NCBI GenBank assembly: GCA_029204225.1
Contig: CM055096.1
Span: 60,800,957 to 60,864,956, forward strand
DNA from: Diphasiastrum complanatum
Taxonomy: Eukaryota; Streptophyta; Lycopodiopsida; Lycopodiales; Lycopodiaceae
Reading direction: 5' to 3'
DNA: 64,000 nt
Positions 13,101 through 23,449 of this stretch are shown piece after piece (the stretch's first letter is position 1; each line of letters starts with the position of its first letter). Both the position numbers and the translations under genes were made by a program. The notes under the pieces were generated by a model, which was not told the DNA's origin, did not search any database, and saw nothing but the letters and a program-made list of their open reading frames with translations.

Positions 13101-13980
13101 AAATCGACATCTTTTCTTTGAAATTGACATCATGCAAATGTTTGATGATTTTTTTATGAAGGCAAATAAAGCCTTGTATGAGTGATAGTCCTTAAAAATT
13201 GAGAAGCTTATAAAATGCAGGTTTTTTGAGGATAACTCCAAAAGGTTTCTCGAACACTACTAGAAGATTATGGTTTGCCATGGCTTTTTTTTCAGATCAT
13301 GCCATCATGCGTACGTCTTTCCGCATAAAAAACATAAGGGCAGATGCGATCTTTGTATTGTCATGTGGCTCATGCATGAAAAAATTATTATTCTACCGAT
13401 CCAGCCGTGAAAGCACAATATCAAGATGTTGGTCCTTCTTTTCTCTTGAAAAGAATTCTGGATTGAACATGGGGTATAGGACAGCAGACCGCGAGTGCAT
13501 TGAAAAACGCCACTCTTGCTCGGCCATGGCATGCCTAGAATGCATTTCGAGGATTTGGTTCGTGGATGTAATGTTTTAGTGTTCATTGGTTGTACTATGA
13601 GATTTGTTTGATTTTCATCCTAAGGTTTGATATTGTAGCTTGCAGTGTATGTTAATTCAAATGCCATTTTGTCAAGAATTAGGCCTATTGCTCTGTGTGT
13701 TGTAAATGTTTTTCCTAATTATTACATTGGAAATTGTTTTCTTGTAAATCTTTTGGTTTGGTTTGTTGCATTGTGATGTCCATTCATAATCTCTGTTTGT
13801 TGTGTAAAGATATTGATATTTGTTTTCTTGTTTTTCAATAATAACAAAATGGGCCTCTCTAGAATTAGAGACCTTAGATACAACAATTGGAAAGTTGACG
13901 GCACAATCACATTTTTAAGATGTTTCTAAGACGTTTATTTGCAGACTATTAATTGCACCAAGTTTCATTAAGAAATGTTG
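10188..13980. other. Gene-free DNA downstream of the NTF2-like gene
   Basis: No exon chain, transposon domain or repeat structure could be supported. Open frames are short and give no familiar product. The 3' UTR of the NTF2-like gene must begin at 10188, but I saw no decisive polyadenylation signal. The segment 11700-12700 has the look of a long-decayed retroelement, but no domain was readable. Confidence 0.45.
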
Positions 13981-14019
13981 TCATATTTTTGAACTTTCAA
14001 AATCGTACATCATAGCAAA

Positions 14020-14129
<110 letters not shown>

Positions 14130-14261
14130 TTTGATCAAGCTTGGACTTTGCAAGTTGCAATGACTTTCAAGGCCTTGTTTGAATTTCATTGAGGCAAAAA
14201 AATTATGAGTTGTTTGCTCTGATATTGAAATAGTATTAGGCCTTGAAGAAGAATCAACGCT

Positions 14262-14272
14262 CTCTGATACCA
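14262..14272 (-). other. Possible retrotransposon primer-binding site (initiator tRNA-Met type)
   Basis: The minus strand reads TGGTATCAGAG, the start of the classic plant LTR-retrotransposon primer-binding site. In plus coordinates it is followed at once by TGTCGAAAA, which could be an LTR terminus starting at 14273. On the minus strand a short unassigned frame (14273-14126) follows until the (CT)n run. No second LTR was recognised, so this may be a one-ended remnant. Confidence 0.45.
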
Positions 14273-14450
14273 TGTCGAAAATAGGTGAGTAATAGAATGC
14301 AAAAACTTCCTACTTCCAATGCATGACTACACCTATAAAAAATTGAACAAAGCAGTAGTGATGGAAATCACGTTCAATCTTTAGCAACTAACTTTCGCTA
14401 GATACTAAGTGATTATGTAGCCAAACATAAAGTATTGAATTCTCAGACAA

Positions 14451-14506
14451 TTTCTATCAATTACAAAAGCAATGCAGAGATGCGTTGCTTTTGTAATTGA
14501 TAGAAA
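14451..14506. repeat. Perfect inverted repeat (22-bp stem, 12-base loop)
   Basis: The arms 14451-14472 and 14485-14506 are exact reverse complements around the loop tgcagagatgcg. Just outside, tctcag and ctgaga can extend the pairing after a 4-base bulge. It lies next to the possible primer-binding site at 14262, so it may be inside an LTR. A small foldback element or a hairpin RNA precursor are alternatives. Confidence 0.8.
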
Positions 14507-14954
14507 CTGAGAATATGTCTGAAATAAGCAACTCTATTGATAAGCAGTAGTGCAATAGCAACTCTAAAATAAATCTCTAAAAGACTGAGCTAGAATGCTC
14601 AAGAGAGTTCAAGCTTGAAAGCTTGATAGAGAGCTAACAACAATACTTTCTGATTGTGAATGATCTGCTTGATGAGAGTGTAGGAAGCGTCGTGTAATAA
14701 CACTCAACTCCTTCACAATTCACAATGTTGATTGATCATTCTACTGATAATAAGATGTATGAACAACTGATTTATACTAAATAATTAGGTCGTCAAATGC
14801 GATTGCCAGTTGGTGCAAGCTCAACCAGTGGCAGAACCATTGACGTCGACACATTGCAGCTATATTATTAGTAATAGTACTGTAATTCATTTTTGCAGCA
14901 ACAAGAGGAGTAGGCTGCAGAAGCTCACATAAACAGTCCAAAGATATAGTTTTG

Positions 14955-14956
<2 letters not shown>

Positions 14957-15027
<71 letters not shown>
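14957..15027 (+). repeat. Long (CA)n microsatellite
   Basis: About 70 bp of uninterrupted CA dinucleotide. Confidence 0.95.
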
Positions 15028-15028
<1 letters not shown>

Positions 15029-16024
15029 TCTTCTGACAAAACCAAATATTATTGCTTGAATGAATAACAACATACTCACAAGAATGCATGTAGCTAGAGA
15101 ATAGAAAAAGACAAAACACAAAATAGACAAAGGTAGTCGAAAGTCGAAATCTATAAATACAACATCAATACACATACTTGTTGACCATTGTAAGGTAGTT
15201 GCAAAAATGGTTCAATAATCTAAAAGGCATAAGTTCACAATCCTCCTCAATGAGAGAGTCAATGAGTGTGAGTGGCACTATTTAACACCAACAATGAAAC
15301 TATTCTTCCCATCTCTAATTCTCCATCAATGATTCAACTTCCATTGCGACTTCCTTTCTTTGTCCAATCACCATCAACAATTGCACCATTGTGATAGTCT
15401 TCTCAATCACAATGCTCACAGGTTCTACCACTATCAACCACAATAGTCATAAAGTTCTTGCAGCTCGAATAACCTGCAAAGTTCTATGAAAAACCTGCAA
15501 CAACAGATAACCATCAATGATGATTAAATGATAATGATTCATATTATGACTTGAAAGTATCAGCATTAAGTGTACGAGGTATTCTTAGAACTTACAACTT
15601 TGAATTCTTTAGTACAATAATCAGCTCTTTCAATACTTTCCTTGCTTGTCGCGCTTGTTTCAAGCTCATCGAAGAAGAACACAATTGTTGTTTATCCCCA
15701 TCACCTACGCTCCCAAAAGATTTTTGTTTTCATAAAAGACAAACAAATAATCCAAGTCATGAAAGTTGTCTCAAAATGCTATTATGCTAATGCTATCAAA
15801 CATATAAGCATTCTCCTACATCTTCTAAAAGCAAACCTCAAGTTAGGCACTTCAGAATTTAGGATTCCGAAGTTCCAAGTAACATGTGTAAAAACTAAAA
15901 ACACAAGTACAAGCTGAAGCTGCCACCAGGGACATCATCAGCACAATACCTCTTTAAGCTTTAAAGCAAATCCATTTGTCATATAGAATGGGAGTTAGCT
16001 CAATTCAAATAAAATTTGGGGTGC
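15028..16024. other. No gene recognised
   Basis: AT-rich DNA between the (CA)n run and the hAT remnant. The short frames at 15551-15917 overlap one another and show no domain. Confidence 0.5.
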
Positions 16025-17058
16025 TTAAGCATGAAGTAAAACAGAGGAATCAAGCGTATCAAAAGGCCTTCTTTCCCTACCCACATAGTCAGATATTAAC
16101 TTCAAGCCCTTGTGTTGAGGATCCAACATGATAGATAACATGTTATGTGCTTTATCAGAAATAAACGAAACTGCAAATGAGAGAAATTGGTGTAGGACAG
16201 AAACAACTTCAGCTTGCATGCGGGCACATAAAACTTCCAATTTAAAATCAAAATCTCCTAGTTGCAAAGGGGGGTTTATATTGGCCCTTTGAGCATAATC
16301 TTGTTGCATCTTCACGCACAAGGAAAGTGTCACATCCAAAAGCAACCAATACCCCCTAGATTGATTCATGATACATTGATGAGAAATTGGATTCAAGGTT
16401 TCAGTAACTGCCTTGGTCACCGCCCATGTTTGTGGGCTTGGGACACGAGATTGCAATGCCAAGCTTTGTCGCCCATAGCAAAGGTTGATTGCATCACGAT
16501 ACTCCAATGTTTCTTGAAACAGGACTACCTTCGATGCAAACCGTGTTTTCACCGATGTTTTAAGTTTTTGAGGCCGCAACCCTGCATCTATGCATGCCTT
16601 TGCCCATTCTTGTCTGCCCTTGCCTGATTTTTTGGTCCAAGTAATCGTCTTTTGAAGGGTAGATTGTGCATCCTTCACACTCACCTCCCTCATGCCCACA
16701 CATACCTTAGTGTCATTTGTCGCATGTTGGCATGCCTTTGACATGGCATGACCAAAACATGCGCCTTTATAGGGATGTTCAAGTTGCAAAGGCACACAAG
16801 ATACCACAGAGGTGAGGGCAGCAGTAAGTGCTCCTAGATTGGTGCCTTCATCTTTCACATATGCCACGATTTTGTCAGTGAGATTGAATGAAGCTAAGAG
16901 CTCCTTCACTTACCTAGCCATAACACCGGCTGTGTCATGAGCTTCAAACAACCCAACTGTGATATGGCAAGGAATCCAAGACTCATCTACGAAATTGATG
17001 ACAAGAGCAAAGGTATCAAAGCCAGCTTGGGACATCCACAAATCAAATTTCACATACA
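16025..17058 (-). pseudogene. hAT-superfamily transposase remnant with an in-frame stop
   Basis: Read right to left, the frame runs through DLWMSQAGFDTFALVINF, then HITVGLFEA, a TAA stop at about 16910-16912, and then an open stretch of 294 codons with DKIVAYVKDEGTNLGALT and ACFGHAMSKACQHA. This order is typical of the RNase H-like core of plant BED-type hAT transposases. The N-terminal zinc finger and the C-terminal dimerisation region were not seen, so the copy is partial as well as interrupted. Terminal inverted repeats and the 8-bp target duplication were not located. It is very unlikely to encode a working transposase. Confidence 0.75.
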
Positions 17059-18032
17059 ATCCATGCTACCTACCTCCAAGTAGGCCTGACCTGTCCCTAG
17101 GTTACCACACATGATGCACCAACTGAAGAACATCCACTATGCATACAATGACGGACATGGACTAAAAGACAGACAAACTCAAGACATGCCCCTGAGTATA
17201 ACAAGTGCCATAAAAAATACACTGTACAAGTTTATTTCCCTACGTGTAGCTACTCGGCTAACCCAAGTAGCCGACTATGATATGTGGATGGCGGGTCTGG
17301 TGGTTAGTTGTTCCCAGATCTTCGGTCGGTACTATTACGGTCTCATAACAGTTGCTAGAATTTGGCTATAAAAGATCTATTATATCCAATTCTCTAGGAA
17401 TTCAGAGTAGTCCCTCTGTGTTGCTGTTTTAGGTGAAAAAGACTTATTTGTGCTTTGTTTCTATTGCTTTTGTTGCTGGTTTTTGCAAGTTGCTTTGCTT
17501 TTGCCTAGCTAGTTTTTTGCTAGTGATACTACACACGATTCTCAGAGGATCGGTATACTTTCTGCCAGATCTTAGAGCAATTGAAGCTTGGCTATGCACC
17601 TGAAAGAGCCAGTGGTACAGGAAATTTGGATGGTGAGCATGGTTCAACTGAAAGAGATGCAGATCTTGGCAAGAAGCGTAAGTTACAGTCCATTAAGGAC
17701 TTGAAACCTCCAAAGTTTACAGGTGCAATAGTTGTAAGAACCCAGATGTAGTGGAAAATTGGTTGCAGAAATGGGAAAAGGCCTTTGGAATGTGTGGAAT
17801 AAATGATGAGTCAGAGATGATTGCTGTAGTTACCTATTGGTTCCAGGAATTGGCACAACAATGTGGAGGAAAGATGAAAAAGATAGCCTTGTACTAGATT
17901 CCTAGGACACATTCCGACTGAGTTGTTAACAAATCTGATTGGCCCTACATCCATCCATATGAGCTTGTCAATTGCAGCCGGGTGTATGGGTAGAGTTGTG
18001 GACTGCGACAAGCTAGGTATAGGCTTGATTGT
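17059..18032 (+). mobile_element. Degenerate retrotransposon 5' end: possible LTR and gag fragment
   Basis: A TATA-like ctataaaag near 17366 and pyrimidine-rich transcribed-looking sequence are followed by a broken gag-like frame. One part (about 17670-17720) has SIKDLKPPKFTG. After a frameshift, 17741-17897 encodes NPDVVENWLQKWEKAFGMCG and ends at a stop. Phrases of this kind are typical of retrotransposon capsid proteins of the Gypsy type. No LTR pair or pol was found. From 17900 on the sequence is unassigned. Confidence 0.45.
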
Positions 18033-18130
18033 CACATGGCATTGCTCACATAGCATTGCTATGTTGTATATAACCGACCATCACATGCCATTGCTCACAT
18101 AGAATTGCTATGTGGTATATAACTGACCAT
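18033..18130 (+). repeat. Tandem duplication of a 49-bp unit
   Basis: Two adjacent copies, 18033-18081 and 18082-18130, differ at only a few positions. Each contains cattgctcacatag and ends in gaccat. Confidence 0.8.
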
Positions 18131-19055
18131 TAGTTGTTTGACACGTTGCTGGAAAAACAAAACCATAGCTTCAAAAGGACCATATATATGTCCCGGGTCT
18201 AATGTTGATAATGCCACCTCAAACACATTCACATCGGGAATATTAATTAGGCCAAAACCCAAACCTGGAGGGCATGAGTCCAAGGTCAATGGAGGGCAAC
18301 AAAGAGTCCAACATTATGCACTGAATATTTTAGATATTGTTTGAATTACCGAGTGAGTGTTATGTTTTTATGTTCACTAGCGATGTAACATGTGTTTAGC
18401 GTATCTAGTGTTTCATATGTCAAACACCTCTTACTTGATTAATGTTAATGCAAGTTATCCTCTTCTTTTTCTTTTCTTTTTTTCTAAATTAGCAAATGGT
18501 TGTTTTTTAGACATGATCCCTATCTTTGAAAGTAAGCTCCTGAATATGTCTCATATTCAGCATGGCTAGGATTTGAGCCTCTCCAACTTTGTACATAATC
18601 CTTATCCAAGTCTGCTGTAGCGAAAAACTTGTTATTCTCTTCTGCCTCACATGTTATTTATGTAGTGTTATGGAGGCGAAAGCACAAGGGCGCCGTCATA
18701 CAAGGCTGAAAAAAAAGCCCAACAAGTATGGGGCCTTCCATGTCATAATGACAAGTGTGAAAAATAATAATTGCAATTATTTTTCCGACAAAATATGGGG
18801 TGTGAACAACAAGCTACCACATGGCACATGCACATTTGGTTGAAATACACGTGCTACGTGGTGGCCCACATCATTAGTTGTCCATATGTACATTTTATTA
18901 CATGTGCATGTGGCAATGCGTCAATATCTCATTATATGTCCATGTGAGAGTTGTGATGGAAGGTTTGATTCTCATAATGACATGAAATTTTGCATTTGAT
19001 AGTGACTATGAAATACAAAGAAAAAATGAGCACTTGGCATTAAGAAAGAGAGTTC
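18131..19055. other. No gene recognised
   Basis: Mixed AT-rich DNA with no coding, repeat or transposon signature that I can support. Confidence 0.5.
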
Positions 19056-19856
19056 TCATAATGTATTGACATTGAAATCCACTTCAAAACCATCATCTAA
19101 CAACTTTCCAACACTAATCACATTCTTTGTGAGATTAGGAACATAAAGTACATTGGAAAGTGTAAAATTCATAGAAGATGCAAGTTTCAAGAAACAACTT
19201 CCAATTCCTTCAATTGAGCATGCATCACCAACAACAGTGTATATTGATTTTTTAGGATCTAGAACAGATTCAATAGAAACAAAAGAATCCTTGGAGCAAC
19301 TCATATGAGTTGTGGCTCCACTATCAATATACCAAGATACATCATTAAAGGATAAAGAGGAGAAACTAGACATCATGAGAGATGCCTCTCCACAACTTGC
19401 ATGTAAGTCATCTATGATAACATTGGCTTGATCTTCTTGAGTCTTCTTCTTGAAGTTAGAAGAATGAGTTGAATAATCTTCTACTCCTCCATAGTCTTTG
19501 TTCTTTGGTTTGTCCTTGGTGAAGGCTTGAGAAAAACTATTCTTGCTCCGCCCTCTTGACTTGATCTTTGCTTCATGAATGTTTTTAAGAGTTTCCCAAG
19601 TCTCCTTGGCTGAGGTGCATGAACTTATTTCTCTCAACATCTCATCAAAGAATTTGATGATATGAAGAGCAATCCTTGCTCTCTTCTTGAATCTCTGAGC
19701 CTCATCATAAGCTTCAGGTTCAACTTCAATTCTTGTTACAATGTCCATTACTCCATATAGAACCAACAAAGATTCTATCCTATCCTTCCAAACTGAATAG
19801 TTGAAGGTATCTAGTCTCTCACTAGCTTCAAAGAGAAAATCTCCTATAGATGCCAT
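19056..19856 (-). pseudogene. Copia-type gag-protease ORF with internal deletion
   Basis: The frame starts at ATG (19854-19856) with MASIGDFLFEASERLDTFNY and continues through a gag domain (ETWETLKNIHEAK). It then jumps to the aspartic-protease region WYIDSGATTHMSCSKDSF, whose DSGA is the active-site motif, followed by NVLYVPNLTKNVISVGKLL. The C-terminal part of gag, including the CCHC zinc knuckle, is missing, so gag and protease were probably fused by a deletion. Integrase, reverse transcriptase and RNase H are absent. No primer-binding site was seen upstream. The roughly 267-codon frame is open, but the element cannot be autonomous. Confidence 0.85.
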
Positions 19857-20763
19857 GAATGTGAAGACTCTTGTAAATTGGACAACAAAATGGAATTGAA
19901 TGTGTTGCTTCTCTTTCACTATAGGAACCAAAATAATTGGGTGTACTACCAAATCCTATGTAAAATCTTGCAACAACTATGTGAGATCTTGCTCACAACA
20001 AAAAATCAATCAACTTGAATTTGGATCTAGCCTCTATCAACTGATGAAGCACTTACAATTCTGAGGTCAAATTTTCCCACGAGTTTCAAATGAATGAAAA
20101 ACACTCTAGAAACACACATTCAACTCAAAACACAACACTTTGTGTGAAATGATGTGACTATCTCCCATGAAGCCTTACTACAATTGCTCGAGCAGGTCAT
20201 TACACCCAAAACTGCTCAAGCAGCTTTCCTGGGTAGGGAGGGCATTACCCTTGAGCATGTAGCATGGCTTTATGTTGAGCAAAGCCCCAAAAACTGGGAT
20301 GTATGCCCCCTCTGCCCTGCTCTCTGGCTTTTGGCCTAGGCATCCCTTAGGCAGGGCTCTTGGGGATTTATGCCTCACCTTTGAGACTTTACTCTATATG
20401 TAATCAATAGTTGGGAATTTTTCGCCCCGTTTTTTAGACTACTTAAAAAGTAGAATGGGCAGCACTCCTGTGATTAGCCAATTTTCTTTTTGAAAAGTTG
20501 ATTGTGTTTTTCAAATGCAGATTCAGTTTCAAAATGATCATGTGGAAAAAGCTCAACTATCCATTGCGCAATGTTTCCAAGAGGAGGCTCAAACTTGGGA
20601 CCAAGGAAACTATTGATGCCAAGCTAACCAACTCATCCAAACCCGTTGGGTTTCCATTACACAACGCTTCTTGCCTCTGCGGCCACTCTGTCGGGAACCG
20701 ACCCTCAGCCGAGGGTGGTAGCCTGACCCAAAAGGCCCTTTCCACAGCAGAATGGCCTAAGAG
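19857..20763. other. Unassigned DNA between the Copia remnant and the WRKY promoter region
   Basis: Short overlapping frames on both strands at 20154-20378 and 20498-20826 show no recognisable domain. The patch at 20570-20760 is more GC-rich than its surroundings and could be part of another decayed element. Confidence 0.4.
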
Positions 20764-21063
20764 TTGACCTTTAATGTATTGACAAAGAGGATAATAATGG
20801 ATTGTAACCTTTTTAGGTTCACACATTTATTAATACTATTCTTTTGATTAGTACACTAGTACTACGTGTCTAGGGTCAGGGCTGCACCTGGCGCGGTTCA
20901 CCTGTGCCCTTCAGCCGCCCACGTTGCAAGTCAGCTGTCGCAATCAACACCCCCACGCGACTCTGCGTCCTGACGTGGAAGGTCCCAAAGGTCAAACTGT
21001 CCTCACCCGCCGCCGCCGCCGTACTTTTGCTGTTGTTGACAAAATTTGATATTCTATTTCTCA

Positions 21064-21112
<49 letters not shown>

Positions 21113-22244
21113 GGACTCAGGTTCTCGATCGACTCTTTTCAAAAGACTGAAAAGCTCGAAAACTACGTAAAATGTACCTGTTTCTTCTGTCCAAACTCCA
21201 GGCAGAGCCTTGTGATCCAAGTTCCACCTCTCGAAACTCATAATTTCTGCTGTTGCCACAAGATCCAAGCGCTTAGTGTCAACTTTTCAAAGATCTAACC
21301 ACGCGGAGCTCAGATTGTCGTCTTTTTAAGATTGTTAAAGGCATCTTCGACTGTGCTGTGCTTTCTTTGTTAAATTTGTAATGTGGATGATGAGAAAAAG
21401 GAGGAGGGGTGGGGCAGGTGATCACACGTTGTGATAGCATGGCGGCGAATGGGTTGTGATTGCTGAACGGTGCAAAGCTCTCAGCTCGCGAGTCGCCTCT
21501 CCCAGATACCTCCAGGGCCCATTCCCCAGCTGGCTACCGACACCGACTGATTAGAATTATAATTAGCGCTTTAGCCGCTACCTTTGGCAGTGACGTAAGA
21601 TAGAATATGTATTATGCACGAAGCTCTACATTCCTCCTGTCTGGCTGTGCTGCATGCTCGCTGCCTGGATGTGATTTTCACAATATTGAGGGGGATAGAG
21701 TTTTTTAATCAACCTGGGTTTTTGCCTGGGCACGAGGTGATGAGACGTGCATGAGTTGAGACGTGCAAGGGGTAGATTGTCCGAGCAGTGCCTTCACATT
21801 TCACAGCAGAATTAAGATCGTGATCTAAGTCAATCAATTCAATAATTTCAGTGCTGCCATCTGTTCGGATTGAATCTCTCGACTGCATAATTTAGCTTTC
21901 ATAAGCTTCCGTGCAATATTTCATCTAACTCTTTTACACTTTTGGTTCGGCGCTGCTAACTGTTTCTATCTATCTTTGATCAAAGCGGGTAGAACAAATG
22001 ATGTGTCTTGCTTTGTGGCAAATCTGCTGTCCCCTTGCAGCAAAAACGTGATCCAGCATGGCGATTTAGTTTGCTATGTTGGTAAAGATACAAGTTTTGA
22101 TCAAGTCCAAAAAAGCGTTCTATATTGCCAAGTTTTTTTCTCCTCACACGAGGTCGAGGAATTTTGGATTCAAAAGTCCCCAATCTAATTATACGTAAAA
22201 ATACATATAGTTAAGCTCAATTCTGATATCAACTTTGGATCACG
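20764..22244 (+). promoter_or_regulatory. Likely promoter and 5' UTR of the WRKY gene
   Basis: This stretch precedes the WRKY start codon and lacks transposon signatures. It holds a W-box TTGACC at 20764-20769, an inverted W-box (GGTCAA, 20990-20995), a TTGAC core at 21036-21040, and TGACG elements at 20971-20975 and 21591-21595. A (CT)n tract at 21067-21110 could act as a pyrimidine patch. W-boxes are the known binding sites of WRKY factors and often mediate auto- or cross-regulation. Use of these copies is inference, and short motifs like these also occur by chance. The transcription start was not located. Confidence 0.5.
21067..21110 (+). repeat. (CT)n microsatellite upstream of the WRKY gene
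   Basis: About 44 bp of CT dinucleotide about 1.1 kb before the start codon. It is the source of spurious Arg-Glu and Ser-Leu reading frames. Confidence 0.95.
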
Positions 22245-23363
22245 ATGGATGAGTTGGAGGATGGAAAAAGTTCGGCCGTAGATGGAGATGATAGGGACGC
22301 TGTAATGATGTTACGGAAGGCGATGCCCTCTCGTCCGCAGGTGGTGGTGCCTTTAAGAACAACCGCAGATACGTCGTTCAAGCCCTCGGAAGCCGGCCAC
22401 AGCCCAATGTCACTTGGAGTAAGCTTCTTTGCCGATCATGAGCCTGAAGCTGAATCCAAATCCTTCACAGACCTGCTAACAGGCCCACCCCAATCGCCAT
22501 GCGTCAAAGGTGGGTTGATGAAAAGCTCTAAATCACGTATGACCTCATCGCCAGGAGGTAGTTTTGCTGAGAGACTGGCTGCTCGAGGAGCAACAATCAG
22601 CAATTTGAAGCAGGAATCAACGGATGAATACAAACCTTCTACCGTTCGTATGAAGCTGACGCCACCATCCCAGATTCCGATCCCTCCCTCCAATTGCTTC
22701 ACTGTACCGCCTGATCTGAGTCCCATCACACTTCTCGACTCGCCCGTGCTCTTTTCTAGCTCCCAGGCAAGTTATTTATCTTCATTAGTGTGTCTGAGAA
22801 ACTAGCTTAGCTGCACAGATCAAAACAGGCTCCATGTCAGAAGACTATGTGTCCTAGAATAAAGTATATATAAGTGAGTGCTCTAATTTGGTTGTAATTG
22901 GGTTGCTGGAAATGTGACAATTTGTTGATAAGAAATTACAAGTCACCTTTTTTAGTTGCAAAATTCTTGTCCGCCTTTGGGATGAAATAGTTAGGTAATT
23001 GATTAAAGAATTAATTTTGGCATCTTGCACCATTGATTGGCATTTTCTTGTTTGAAAGTATATGATAAAACTGTTGTTGTTCTTTTTCTTGTTCATGAAT
23101 TTAGAAACAAAGATGGTGTTTTAGTGGATTTATATTGGTTGGAAGCAGGCAGAACCCTCTCCTACCACAGGCCGCACCTATCGTGCACCCTCAATTTTCA
23201 GTGGAGCTGGCGTTCTGGCGACGACGTCATCAGAGTCTTCCAAAGAAAGCGGTTCAGAGCGAGAGCAAGAGGGCTCTTCAGCATTTGTTTTTAAGCCGCT
23301 ACCAAAGCAGGGAGCAGTAAACAGTTTGTCATCATTTGGAAATCTGGTAGTGTCTCCAAATCC

Positions 23364-23449
<86 letters not shown>

